Shown here: in pieces, positions 15,589 to 24,494 of the stretch
How the letters are laid out: every line of letters begins with the position of its first letter
Numbering within the stretch: the first letter of the stretch is position 1
DNA from: Njordibacter sp937773555
GTDB taxonomy: Bacteria; Pseudomonadota; Gammaproteobacteria; Pseudomonadales; Balneatricaceae
Length of the DNA stretch: 64,000 nt
Direction of reading: 5' to 3'
Assembly (NCBI RefSeq): GCF_047730085.1
Contig: NZ_CP159830.1
Coordinates: 186,001 to 250,000 of the forward strand
Notes under the pieces: generated by a model
The model's input: the letters and a program-made list of their open reading frames with translations, nothing else
Told to the model about the DNA's origin: nothing
The model's database searches: none
Position numbers and translations under genes: made by a program

Positions 15589-17031
15589 TTATCCAGCGTA
15601 AGTATAGGCTGTTTTCACAGTTGTGTAGAATTCAACCGCATACTGACCCTGTTCTCTAGGACCATACGACGAGCCTTTCCTTCCCCCAAACGGGACATGA
15701 TAATCAACCCCTGCAGTGGGTAAATTCACCATTACCATTCCAGCTTCAGCCTCACGTTTAAATTTTGTTGCATATTTAAGACTTTGTGTACAAATACCTG
15801 CCGCTAAACCAAAACTTGTATCGTTGGCAACTCGAAGTGCTTCGTCGTAGTCTTCTACTTTAATCACGGATGCACATGGTCCAAAAATTTCTTCTCGATT
15901 TATACGCATATCATTTGTCGTGCCGAGAAAAAGGGCAGGATTTTGATAGAAACCAGGCTTGTCCAGTTCAAGACGCTCACCGCCGAAGACTTCAGCAGCT
16001 TCTTGCTTTGCGATTTCAATATAGTTCAGATTCGATTGTAGCTGACGTTCATCAATAACTGGTCCAATTGATGTATTCACGTCAAGAGGATCACCCACAA
16101 CAAGCTTTGCCATCCCTTCTTTCATCAACGAAACAAACTGGTCGTGAATTCCTTTTTCTACTATAAATCGAGAAGGGGCTGTGCAGCGTTGTCCAGTTGA
16201 GAAAAAAGCACCACTAATACATGCTGAAACAGCAACTTCTAAATTAGCGTCATCCAAAATAACCATTGGATTTTTACCGCCCATTTCAAGCTGAAACTTT
16301 TTATTTGTTTCAAAACACTTCGCGGCGACATGTTTACCTGTCGGGATAGAGCCAGTAAACGATACAGCATCGATGTCGGGATGATTTAAAATGGCTTCAC
16401 CAACGATCGAGCCAGAGCCCATAATCAAATTAAAAACTCCGTCTGGCACCCCGCACTCCATAAGTATTTCTGCAATCATATGAGCACACCCTGGGGTTAA
16501 CGCAGCAGGCTTCATAACAACACAATTACCAAAAGCTAGTGCAGGAGCAATTTTCCAAGCGGGAATGGCGATTGGAAAATTCCAAGGGGTTATAACCCCC
16601 ACGACACCAAGCGGTTCGCGGGTCACGTCAATTCCAACTCCTGGACGTATTGATGCGATAGTGTCACCTTTAACACGGAGGGCTTCACCAGCGAAAAATT
16701 TAAATACCTGAGAGGCGCGTATAGTTTCGCCTATTCCTTCAGCTAGTGTTTTTCCCTCTTCGCGAGCTAGCAATTCGCCCAACTGTGCCTTGCGTGCGGC
16801 AATAGTATTACCAACAGCATCAAGCAAGTCGTGACGAACCTGCGGACTGGCATTGGCCCATCCATGAAAGGCGTCTTTTGCAGCTTCGGCTGCTACATTT
16901 ACATCATCTCTTGAGCCGGATGAATAAACACCAACGATATCTGTTGTATTAGCGGGATTTATATTGTCAGTAGCTTTAGCACCCTTTTGCCACTTTCCAT
17001 TAATAAGATTACATTTAATGTTAGATGTCAT
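15589..17031 (-). CDS. Aldehyde dehydrogenase (2-oxoglutarate semialdehyde/sugar-acid type)
   Basis: This 480-residue NAD(P)-dependent dehydrogenase has the catalytic Cys283 in STGQRCTAP, general base Glu249 in FQLEMGGKNP and the fold motif FTGSIPTGK. It resembles YcbD/GucD-like enzymes that oxidise 2-oxoglutarate semialdehyde after a DHDPS-family dehydratase, and one such gene lies directly upstream with a 45-base gap. It is a different subfamily from the KGSADH at the window start (QRCTAP rather than QFCTNP). The substrate is inferred only from this pairing. Confidence 0.85.
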   Translation of the reverse strand: MTSNIKCNLINGKWQKGAKATDNINPANTTDIVGVYSSGSRDDVNVAAEAAKDAFHGWANASPQVRHDLLDAVGNTIAARKAQLGELLAREEGKTLAEGIGETIRASQVFKFFAGEALRVKGDTIASIRPGVGIDVTREPLGVVGVITPWNFPIAIPAWKIAPALAFGNCVVMKPAALTPGCAHMIAEILMECGVPDGVFNLIMGSGSIVGEAILNHPDIDAVSFTGSIPTGKHVAAKCFETNKKFQLEMGGKNPMVILDDANLEVAVSACISGAFFSTGQRCTAPSRFIVEKGIHDQFVSLMKEGMAKLVVGDPLDVNTSIGPVIDERQLQSNLNYIEIAKQEAAEVFGGERLELDKPGFYQNPALFLGTTNDMRINREEIFGPCASVIKVEDYDEALRVANDTSFGLAAGICTQSLKYATKFKREAEAGMVMVNLPTAGVDYHVPFGGRKGSSYGPREQGQYAVEFYTTVKTAYTYAG

Positions 17032-17076
17032 ATTTGTTTCCTGTGAATTTTGGAATTTTTATCAAAGTTGATTTTT

Positions 17077-17979
17077 TCAGATGTAACTAAGTTTTTGCGC
17101 AACTTCTGTTAACTGTATTTTTTGTGACTCTGTGAGAGGCATTAAAGGCGGAATCACAATATTCCAATCGATGTTATGTTCTCGAAGACCAATCAAGTGT
17201 TTTACAGCCTGTACCAAGGGAACGGATGAAATTGCCGTTCTAAGTTCCTTTAGTTCGACTAATTGGCTGTCAAGATTACGGCCGTCATAATCATGCCACA
17301 GTTTGCCAGCCCAAGGGCCTGTTACATTCACGGAACCTGATATGCACCCAGCGAAACCATTGATACGAGCCTCGCTAATACATATCTCATTGCTAGGGAA
17401 GACTTTAAAATTTGGTACAGCTTCAACAATTTCCTTGCAATAATGCACGTCGCCAGAGGAATCCTTAAGACCACGAATACGATTTGGCATCTCTTCGACC
17501 ATACGTTTAATTAACTGAACAGAAAACTTAATGCCTGATAGTGCAGGAAAATTATAGAGATATAGAACAATATCTGATGTTCCCAATGCATTGTCAATCG
17601 CCTTAAAATAAGAGAGGATTCCGTCATCAGTAACTGGTGTATAATAAAAGGGAGGCAAAACAAGAGCTACAGCATACCCCAATTTATCAGCATAGCGTGT
17701 TAACTCAACCGTCATTTCCAAATCAGAAGTACCCGTGCCTACCATCATTTTTGAAGGGTCGATATCTCTTGCTGCTGCCTTCATAATTGATTTTCGGGTC
17801 GCGGGGCCCTGCGAGTTAGCCTCGCCCGTTGTTCCTAAAATATTTAAACCATCACACCCATTATCAAGTGCCCACTTACAATGGTGTATGAATTCGGTTA
17901 TTTTTGGTTGGTGATTAGGATCGACAATTGTTGGCACAGCAGCAACCACGCCACTGATTTCACTATCTCTTCTCGGCAC
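17077..17979 (-). CDS. DHDPS/N-acetylneuraminate-lyase family aldolase or dehydratase
   Basis: This 300-residue Schiff-base enzyme has Lys172 in GLKDSSGD, Tyr142 in YLYNFP and the GTTGEA loop at residues 49-54. It is related to the block A enzyme but clearly distinct. The superfamily covers keto-deoxy-acid dehydratases, pyruvate aldolases and hydratase-aldolases of aromatic breakdown. Next to a CoA-transferase, an enoyl-CoA hydratase and an aldehyde dehydrogenase, either a dehydratase or a carbon-chain-cleaving aldolase role is possible. There is no lysine-biosynthesis context. Confidence 0.82.
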   Translation of the reverse strand: MPRRDSEISGVVAAVPTIVDPNHQPKITEFIHHCKWALDNGCDGLNILGTTGEANSQGPATRKSIMKAAARDIDPSKMMVGTGTSDLEMTVELTRYADKLGYAVALVLPPFYYTPVTDDGILSYFKAIDNALGTSDIVLYLYNFPALSGIKFSVQLIKRMVEEMPNRIRGLKDSSGDVHYCKEIVEAVPNFKVFPSNEICISEARINGFAGCISGSVNVTGPWAGKLWHDYDGRNLDSQLVELKELRTAISSVPLVQAVKHLIGLREHNIDWNIVIPPLMPLTESQKIQLTEVAQKLSYI

Positions 17980-17999
17980 AGATACCTCCTAACATTGAA

Positions 18000-18347
18000 T
18001 CATTCATCCGGTTTTTCCCTATTTCTTAGTGGCAATACAGCGATATGTGGATGATCTAGATCTGTTGTAAATTCTGATGACCATCCGTCCGGCCGCCCCC
18101 ACCCAGTCACCTTTTCTTCAAAAAACTCCTTATTAATAAGGACATAGGGCTGCTCTTCAGGAGTAACTTCAGTGATCACACGTATAGCGTCGACTGGACA
18201 TATCGATTCGCAAAGCCCACATTTCACGCACTCTTCTGGGTGGATGTAAAACATCCGACCACCCTCATAAATGCAATCAACAGGGCAAACTTGTGTACAC
18301 ACTCCATCTTTAATATCTACGCATTCTTCAATTATTACGTACGACAT
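18000..18347 (-). CDS. Ferredoxin with two cluster motifs and a C-terminal extension
   Basis: This 115-residue protein has eight cysteines (9, 17, 21, 25, 40, 43, 46, 50), arranged CVDIKDGVCTQVCPVDC and CVKCGLCESICPVDA. That fits a 7Fe/8Fe FdxA-like ferredoxin. The first motif has a long Cys-x7-Cys spacing, so the first cluster may be of 3Fe-4S type. About 60 residues follow the cluster domain, longer than usual in small ferredoxins. The ATG at 18347 is preferred because the cluster domain begins there; the frame upstream is the shadow of the hydratase gene. It lies between CoA-pathway and DHDPS-family genes and probably passes electrons for an oxidoreductase of the same operon. Confidence 0.85.
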   Translation of the reverse strand: MSYVIIEECVDIKDGVCTQVCPVDCIYEGGRMFYIHPEECVKCGLCESICPVDAIRVITEVTPEEQPYVLINKEFFEEKVTGWGRPDGWSSEFTTDLDHPHIAVLPLRNREKPDE

Positions 18348-18369
18348 ATTTGAACGCCTGTACCAAAAG

Positions 18370-19146
18370 TTATCCGCCTGACCATACTGGAGGCCTCTTT
18401 TCAATAAAAGCTTGCACCCCTTCCTCGGAATCCTTGGATACCAGAGCTGCAACCAAGGATTCCGACCGGTAGAACTGCGCCTCTTTGGGTTTCATATGAG
18501 CTGTATTGCGAATGGTGTCTTTTAAGGCACGAACGGATAGAGGGGCACATCGTTTAATATCATCAACCCAACTCTGGACAGTTGCATCCAAACTTTCACG
18601 TGCAACAACATTATTTACCAAACCATACTGATAGGCTTCAGAGGCAGATATACGGCGACCAGACAATATAATACCGGAAGCAATTTTTTCTGGAATTTGA
18701 CGTTGCAAGAGCACCATTCCACCAGCAAGTGCGAGACGGCCCACTCTTGATTCAGGTAACCCAAAAGAAGAGTCCTGTGTTGCGACAACAATATCGCACC
18801 CGAGAATCATTTCGAAACCTCCACCTAATGCGAGTCCATTTACTCGTGCAATTACAGGCACGTTGAGAGTATCTCGTAAAGCTATACCTCCGAAGCCATT
18901 TGCACTTAAATGAGCCCAGTATTCAAGTCCAGTATAATTACCTGGAGATTTCATATCAGCCCCAGCACTGAAAGCCTTTTCCCCACTGCCGGTAAGGACG
19001 ACGCAGTATATATTCTTGTTACCTTCAATCTCACACCAGATTTTTTCAAGAACCTCTTCGGTCGGTTGGTCAACCGCATTCATGCGCTCTGGACGATCGA
19101 TAGTGACATAGGCAACATTGTCTTTTATGGCAAATTTTACAGTCAT
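18370..19146 (-). CDS. Enoyl-CoA hydratase/isomerase family protein
   Basis: This 258-residue crotonase-fold enzyme has an oxyanion-hole motif FSAGADMK near residue 62 and ALGGGFEMILGCD near residues 106-118. The C-terminal helical region is complete. The catalytic pair position carries a Glu (ESRVGRLALAGG). It lies eight bases after the CoA-transferase gene, so it probably acts on the CoA thioester that enzyme makes. It could be a hydratase, isomerase or C-C hydrolase; the exact reaction is not readable. Confidence 0.88.
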   Translation of the reverse strand: MTVKFAIKDNVAYVTIDRPERMNAVDQPTEEVLEKIWCEIEGNKNIYCVVLTGSGEKAFSAGADMKSPGNYTGLEYWAHLSANGFGGIALRDTLNVPVIARVNGLALGGGFEMILGCDIVVATQDSSFGLPESRVGRLALAGGMVLLQRQIPEKIASGIILSGRRISASEAYQYGLVNNVVARESLDATVQSWVDDIKRCAPLSVRALKDTIRNTAHMKPKEAQFYRSESLVAALVSKDSEEGVQAFIEKRPPVWSGG

Positions 19147-19154
19147 GGTCGTTC

Positions 19155-20318
19155 CTATTGTGTGTCGTCTAGAGATAGGCCTAGTTCGGCTAAAATCTCA
19201 TCCGTATGTTGACCCAATCCAGGGGGTGTATGCCTAATTGTAAAGGGGCTGTCTGACATGGTTATAGGTGATGAGATTACTTGTATACTTCCGTGTATGG
19301 GATGATTCATTGTTGCGATCATTTGATTAACTATTGTTTGTTCATCCTTTAGTGCTTCTTCCAAAGACTTTACTGGGGCACACAAAAGATCTCGTTTCTC
19401 CATGTTAGTTATGGCTTCAGTCGTTGACATTTTGCTAAAATGGCTACGGAATTCCCCCTGTAAAAATTCTTTGGCTTCAACTTGATCTTCTAGCATTGGA
19501 TATTTGATAGATAAGTCTTTTGCGTGTTTTATTGCTATGCAAATATCTTGTAGTGGATTTTCTTTGAAGGCCCCAACAACCACAACAGCCCCGTCAGTCG
19601 TGTCAAAAACGCCACACAAAGGTAATGCAGCCCAGTTCAAGGTGCCTTTCGTTGCCATGAGATTAGCAGCTTCTTGCATTTGCATCGCAATCATGGAGTT
19701 ATACAATGAAACTTCAACTTTCTGGCCAACCCCCGATTTATAACGGGCAATAATTGCGGCCAAAACACCCTGGACCAAATGCATTCCAGCCGCATAATCA
19801 CAAAGGGCTGTTGGATAAATGGAACGAGGGACAGAGTCATGTGCACGCTGTTCCATAACGCCACTCATTGCCTGAGCAAGAACATCTTGCCCCCCTTTAT
19901 GGGAGTATGGACCCTTAGTACCAAACCCAGTCCCAGCCGCGAAAATGATACCTGGGTTTATTTCCTTAAGTTTTTCGTAGCCAAACCCCATTCGCGTCAT
20001 TACACCAGGCCTAAAGTTGTTCACGACTACATCAGCAGTCTTAATGAGCTCGTAGATAACATTTTTGGCAGCGTCTGTTCGAGTGTTCAAAGTGATTGAA
20101 CGCTTGTTGCGATTTAAACTACAAAAAACTGGGTTATTTTGTGACACTTCACCCTGCCCCCCAAATACATTCCTGGACAGGTCGCCAGATTTTGGGCGCT
20201 CAACTTTTATGACATCAGCTCCAAAATCAGCCAGCATTTGTGTGGCACAAGGGCCCAACATAACCTGGGAAAAATCAATGATTTTAACGCCATCCAGAGG
20301 AAGCTCATTATTTGACAT
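19155..20318 (-). CDS. Class III CoA-transferase (CaiB/BaiF/Frc family)
   Basis: This 387-residue enzyme moves CoA between carboxylic acids. The catalytic Asp145 lies in KGGQDVLAQAMSG, the N-terminal motif LDGVKIIDFSQVMLGP is typical, and VNNFRPGVMTRMGFGYEKL is the conserved CoA-binding block. AAAGG before the ATG supports the start. It is 82 bases downstream of the FAD-oxidoreductase gene, across a 13-bp tandem repeat. It would activate an acid substrate of the operon, probably using succinyl-CoA or a product CoA as donor. Confidence 0.9.
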   Translation of the reverse strand: MSNNELPLDGVKIIDFSQVMLGPCATQMLADFGADVIKVERPKSGDLSRNVFGGQGEVSQNNPVFCSLNRNKRSITLNTRTDAAKNVIYELIKTADVVVNNFRPGVMTRMGFGYEKLKEINPGIIFAAGTGFGTKGPYSHKGGQDVLAQAMSGVMEQRAHDSVPRSIYPTALCDYAAGMHLVQGVLAAIIARYKSGVGQKVEVSLYNSMIAMQMQEAANLMATKGTLNWAALPLCGVFDTTDGAVVVVGAFKENPLQDICIAIKHAKDLSIKYPMLEDQVEAKEFLQGEFRSHFSKMSTTEAITNMEKRDLLCAPVKSLEEALKDEQTIVNQMIATMNHPIHGSIQVISSPITMSDSPFTIRHTPPGLGQHTDEILAELGLSLDDTQ

Positions 20319-20340
20319 GTTTCGCCTTTTTATAATTAAT

Positions 20341-20400
20341 GTTTATATCTAATGTTTATATCTAATGTTTATATCTAATGTTTATATCTAATGTTTATAT
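20341..20400. repeat. 13-bp tandem repeat (four and a half copies)
   Basis: The unit GTTTATATCTAAT occurs four times without change, followed by a partial fifth copy that runs into the stop codon of the FAD-oxidoreductase gene. It fills most of the 82-base gap inside the operon. Each unit is AT-rich. Copy number could vary by slippage and alter the spacing or the mRNA structure between the two genes. Confidence 0.95.
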
Positions 20401-21753
20401 TTAGGTAACCCTTTTCCCGGCGTTTTCAGAAGGTTTGTCACCTGGATCAGCATTCTGTGCCCGCATTTTCTTTTGAATCGCCTTAGGATCAACATCCCGG
20501 AACGCTAGGTTGCCGTTCAACGCTAGGGAAGCAGCAACACCCGATGCTTCACCTTGGACCATGCATGGGGGAATTTCTCGGGACATTTTTTGTGCTTCAG
20601 ATTCAGCAGAGTAATGGCGCCCCGCGACAATTAAATTGTCAATGCCTTTTGGTAACAGCGCCCTGTATGGAGTATAATAATCACGACCTCGGCAAACAGT
20701 GTCCTCAAAGTAACGACGGCTAGTGACATCATCTTTTGTAACCACATATTCGCCGACCAACTGGCGGGTTTGCCGAACGCCAACCTGCTCAGCTGCTCCC
20801 AGCATATGACATTTCTCAAAGCCTGGCATGTTGGCTTTTACGAATTCATATAAGGCCCACATACGACGGCGTCCCTCGTATTCAGCGTTAGTGTTATCCT
20901 CTACCGAGATCCCGTCATAACCCGGCATGTGTGGGCAATTGCACCAAACAACCCCTGGAAGAGGAGTCTTCAGCCACCACATGTCCCATGCACCGCCAAT
21001 AATGCGACGTGCCTGACGATCAATCTTTCTGTACTCTTCTGGGCATTCGTACTGAAACTTGTCTACAGCTACCGTATCAACATTACTTAATCGAAATACA
21101 GTGGTGACAATATATTGTCCCTTTGAATATTTAGCACCTGCTGCGATTGCCAAATCTAGGTCACCAGATGCGTCAATAAAGACATCGGCTAAAATTGCCT
21201 GCCGACCTGTTTTAGTTTGAACAATAATGGCTTTAACTTTTCCATCTTCGACAATCGCATCAGAAAACCAGCTATGCAGTCTCAGGTTAACCCCAGCTTC
21301 TTTAACAAGTTTCAATGATGCTCGCTTCCAGGCATCAGGATCGAATGCGACAGCATATACAATAGGCATCGGATCTTGTGTGGAACGGAAGTCATGGCAG
21401 CCCCAACGAGACCATTTACGCCACATTTCATGACTTTGCAAACGATCTTCTGGTGGGGGATATACGGCACCGTTCTCACTTTTCATGGTTTCAACATATT
21501 CATCAACAATTCCGGTGGTTGTAATTTCACCGTCGTTGCACATATCATCCAAAACTAGCACCATTCCACCTGATGCCATACCACCGAGGTGGTGATATCG
21601 CTCAATTAACGTCACAGAACAGCCGTTACGCGCTGCAGAAATAGCTGCTGTAACACCTGCTGGGCCGCCGCCAACAACCACAACGTCAGATTTAGCGACC
21701 ACGGGTACATTCTGTTGAGTGAGTGTTATTGGTGCGTGGTCAAAATCTAGCAT
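20401..21753 (-). CDS. FAD-dependent oxidoreductase (FAD_oxidored family)
   Basis: This 450-residue flavoprotein has an N-terminal dinucleotide fold (VVVVGGGPAGVTAAISAARN near residue 25) and the LIERYHHLGGMASGGMV motif of the PF12831-type family. FIDASGDLDLAIAAG is the second FAD contact and DNLIVAGRHYSAESEA the C-terminal one. No signal peptide is visible. These proteins are poorly characterised; several act as dehydrogenases in organic-acid breakdown. It is 58 bases after the ABC permease gene and probably carries out the first oxidation of the imported compound. Confidence 0.82.
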   Translation of the reverse strand: MLDFDHAPITLTQQNVPVVAKSDVVVVGGGPAGVTAAISAARNGCSVTLIERYHHLGGMASGGMVLVLDDMCNDGEITTTGIVDEYVETMKSENGAVYPPPEDRLQSHEMWRKWSRWGCHDFRSTQDPMPIVYAVAFDPDAWKRASLKLVKEAGVNLRLHSWFSDAIVEDGKVKAIIVQTKTGRQAILADVFIDASGDLDLAIAAGAKYSKGQYIVTTVFRLSNVDTVAVDKFQYECPEEYRKIDRQARRIIGGAWDMWWLKTPLPGVVWCNCPHMPGYDGISVEDNTNAEYEGRRRMWALYEFVKANMPGFEKCHMLGAAEQVGVRQTRQLVGEYVVTKDDVTSRRYFEDTVCRGRDYYTPYRALLPKGIDNLIVAGRHYSAESEAQKMSREIPPCMVQGEASGVAASLALNGNLAFRDVDPKAIQKKMRAQNADPGDKPSENAGKRVT

Positions 21754-21811
21754 AATATTTTCCTGTAAGTCTGAAACCTATTCAGACGAAATAAGTTATT
21801 TTTGGCGAAAA

Positions 21812-22633
21812 TTAGGATATATGTTCAGGCTTCCATCTAACAATCAGACGTTCAGCAATGGTTACCGATACAAACAAAATGACCGCAAGGCCGGAAGAAA
21901 CAATTACAGTCGCGTATAACAAAGGTGATCGAAAATTGTAAGTTGCCTCAATAATTAAAGAGCCCAAGCCCACATCAGCCCCAATCCATTCGCCAACGAT
22001 TGCGCCAACAACGCATGTTGTCGATGCGATTTTTAGCGCCGAAAACAGGAATGGTAGCGATGATTGAATACGGATTTTCCAAAAAAACTCTGACTTAGTT
22101 GCCGACAGTATCCGACCCAGTTCAATCATTTCAGGGCTTACTGACTCTAACCCTCGTACCATATTAACAAGCGTCGGGAAGAAACAGATTAGTGCCGCAA
22201 TAATCACTTTGGCGCTTATACCGTTCCCAAACATCAGTACCAGAATGGGGGCAATAGCTAAAATGGGGATGGTGTTTACAAAAACAGCAATTGGGAAGAA
22301 GGCTTTTTCGAACATTTTGTTATGAACAAATGCAATTGCTAAAACAACTGCAAATAAATTCCCTACAAAAAACCCTGCCACACTTTCAAAAAATGTTGGT
22401 AAGAAATTATGAAATAGTAGTGTTCTCTCTTCGATCAACGTCTCTAGGACTGCGCTGGGTGTCGGTGCTATATATTCAGGCACTCCAAAAATCAGAATTA
22501 CAAGTTCCCATATTACAAAAATCATAATTACTGCTAATATTGGGAGCCAACTATTAGCAAAAATTATTGCAATTACTGAATTATTTTTGGCAACTTTAGA
22601 TGATGTGTCGTTTTTGTCAATATTCACTAACAT
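21812..22633 (-). CDS. ABC importer permease (SsuC/TauC/ThiX type)
   Basis: This 273-residue inner-membrane protein has about six hydrophobic segments and the BPD_transp_1 motif around GEWIGADVGLGSLIIEA, near residues 215-230. ALICFFPTLVNMVRGLESV is the conserved cytoplasmic loop. Its start overlaps the end of the ATPase gene by seven bases. It partners the NMT1-type binding protein, as in taurine, sulfonate, riboflavin and pyrimidine-precursor importers. Confidence 0.9.
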   Translation of the reverse strand: MLVNIDKNDTSSKVAKNNSVIAIIFANSWLPILAVIMIFVIWELVILIFGVPEYIAPTPSAVLETLIEERTLLFHNFLPTFFESVAGFFVGNLFAVVLAIAFVHNKMFEKAFFPIAVFVNTIPILAIAPILVLMFGNGISAKVIIAALICFFPTLVNMVRGLESVSPEMIELGRILSATKSEFFWKIRIQSSLPFLFSALKIASTTCVVGAIVGEWIGADVGLGSLIIEATYNFRSPLLYATVIVSSGLAVILFVSVTIAERLIVRWKPEHIS

Positions 22634-23457
22634 GTCTCCAAAAGGTTACGTAAATACCGAGATATTTTGTTGAATTCAGGTGTTTCACGCATGGGTAATT
22701 CGCGAGGGTAAGGTAGGTCGACATCTACAAGCTCACGAACACGTCCCGGATCAGATTCCAACATCAATACTTTTTGACCCAAAAAAATCGCCTCTGGAAT
22801 TGAATGAGTTACAAACATAATTGTTATCCCCGTTTCTTTCCAGATTCTTAAAATTTGCTCATTTAAATGATCACGCGTGATTTCGTCTAATGCGCCAAAA
22901 GGTTCGTCCATGAGCAATAGGCGGGGCTTGCAAATCAAAGCCCTAGCTATGGCTACACGCTGACGCATACCTCCGGATAATTCATGAGGCAAAGCGTTTT
23001 CACGTCCTTTTAACCCTACAAGCTCTAATAAATCTTCTGGAGAGAGATTGCTTACTGCCTTTGGTCTTTTATGAGCGTGTTTCACGCCAATTTCCAACGG
23101 CAACCGAACATTATCTATGGCTGAGCGCCAGGGAAGTAAAGTGGCGTCCTGAAAGACAAAGGAGAACTCTCGTTTCAGGCGAGCGGTTTCGACCTCATTG
23201 CCAAATATGGTAATTTCTCCATCGTCGGTTGGGACAAGGTCAGAAACGAGGCGCAGTAAGGTTGATTTACCACAACCCGAAGGACCTAAAATTGTGATAA
23301 ATGCGCCCTCATCCACGGTTAGGCTAATATCTTCCAATGCCAATTGGTCACCAAAGCGCACACAAGCATCCTTCATGACAACAGCAGGGGGCTCTGCGCC
23401 CCCGGCATTGCCAGTAATACGACTACTAATTGGACCTTTTGACATGTTTAAACTCAC
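22627..23457 (-). CDS. ABC importer ATPase (SsuB/TauB type)
   Basis: This 276-residue ATPase has Walker A GPSGCGKSTLL near residue 58, Q-loop VFQDATLLPW, signature LSGGMRQRVAIARAL, Walker B LLLMDEPFGALDE and switch VTHSIPEAI. The Q-loop with TLLPW is typical of nitrate/taurine/sulfonate-class ATPases. It overlaps the binding-protein gene by four bases and the permease gene by seven, a tight operon. Confidence 0.92.
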   Translation of the reverse strand: MSLNMSKGPISSRITGNAGGAEPPAVVMKDACVRFGDQLALEDISLTVDEGAFITILGPSGCGKSTLLRLVSDLVPTDDGEITIFGNEVETARLKREFSFVFQDATLLPWRSAIDNVRLPLEIGVKHAHKRPKAVSNLSPEDLLELVGLKGRENALPHELSGGMRQRVAIARALICKPRLLLMDEPFGALDEITRDHLNEQILRIWKETGITIMFVTHSIPEAIFLGQKVLMLESDPGRVRELVDVDLPYPRELPMRETPEFNKISRYLRNLLETC

Positions 23458-24494
23458 CCTATCTTAGGACGGTCGTTAACTGTTGCATCAAGGATCGAAG
23501 TCGTCATGACGTCATCCAACTTTGGAGCACCCTTTTTAAACTGGCCTAGATCAGAATACGTTTTAATCTGGGATTCCCAGTTATCCCTGCGCATAGTGCC
23601 CCATCCACCAGCTTTTGTTTCGCTATTGAAAACATAGCTCAAGATAAGTGGCACAGCTTCTCGTTCAGCCTCTATATTCAAGTTTGGATAACGCTTGACG
23701 AGCAGTTCCGCAGCTTCCATTGGATTAGCATGCACCCAACCCCAGCCTTTGGCAGTGGCGCGAACAAAGCCTTCAAATTTATCTGGATGATTTTTTAGAT
23801 TCTCATCAGATGCGTAATAAGGATTTGCATAAAGCTGGATACCCGCGTCCCAAAGGCGCATGTCGTTCCGTTGGTCGCCGAGAATTTTCAAGGCATTAAT
23901 ATTTGATTGCCAGCCTGATACAGCATCGACTTGTCCAGTCATCAACGGCGCCATGTCGCCGCCCATAACAACAATATCAACATCGGATTCTTTAATTTGA
24001 TGCTTCGCTAGCAAAGCGCGGAGCAATATTTTTGCCGTACCTTGTGTGCCAATTGTCTTGCCTATCATATCTTGGGGCGTATTAATGGGATTCGTCTTAA
24101 GCGAGAAATAAGTGAAAGGGTGTTGCTGGTAGCCGCTTGCAAAACATTTAATTGGGATGCCAGCCGCACGCGCCATCATCAAAGATGGACTTGAGGAAAC
24201 TTGCCCAATATTTGCACTTCCGGCAGCGACAGAAGCCACTCCATCAACACTTGGCCCGCCAGGACTGATTTTTAGAGTTAGACCCTCAGCCTTGTAGTAT
24301 CCAAGAGCATCAGCGGCAACTTCACCAAGCTGTCCATTAGATGCCAACCAGCCTAATTGCATATTTATTTCAAATTCACTTGCGTGGGCAGATTTTGTGA
24401 TACCAATCATTGTGCCGCCAACAGCTAAGCCTGCTGCTCCTGCACTTTTTAGAAAACTCCTTCTACCCATATTACCAAACAAGATATTACTCAT
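23454..24494 (-). CDS. NMT1/THI5-like periplasmic binding protein with Tat signal
   Basis: This 346-residue solute-binding protein starts with a twin-arginine signal (GRRSFLKSAGAAGLAVGG at residues 10-27, cleavage near AHA-SEFEIN). The mature part shows the NMT1 pattern: LGWLASNGQLGEVAAD, GSANIGQVSSSPSLMMARAA and the long C-terminal helix region. Relatives bind thiamine precursors, riboflavin, sulfonates or other small organic molecules. Tat export suggests folding before secretion. It is the first gene of the minus-strand run, divergent from lysR. The ligand cannot be predicted. Confidence 0.88.
   Translation of the reverse strand: MSNILFGNMGRRSFLKSAGAAGLAVGGTMIGITKSAHASEFEINMQLGWLASNGQLGEVAADALGYYKAEGLTLKISPGGPSVDGVASVAAGSANIGQVSSSPSLMMARAAGIPIKCFASGYQQHPFTYFSLKTNPINTPQDMIGKTIGTQGTAKILLRALLAKHQIKESDVDIVVMGGDMAPLMTGQVDAVSGWQSNINALKILGDQRNDMRLWDAGIQLYANPYYASDENLKNHPDKFEGFVRATAKGWGWVHANPMEAAELLVKRYPNLNIEAEREAVPLILSYVFNSETKAGGWGTMRRDNWESQIKTYSDLGQFKKGAPKLDDVMTTSILDATVNDRPKIG

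Noticed and set aside
20341..20400. A CRISPR-like array
   Set aside because: The repeats are 13 bases, directly adjacent and without spacers, and no cas gene is present.
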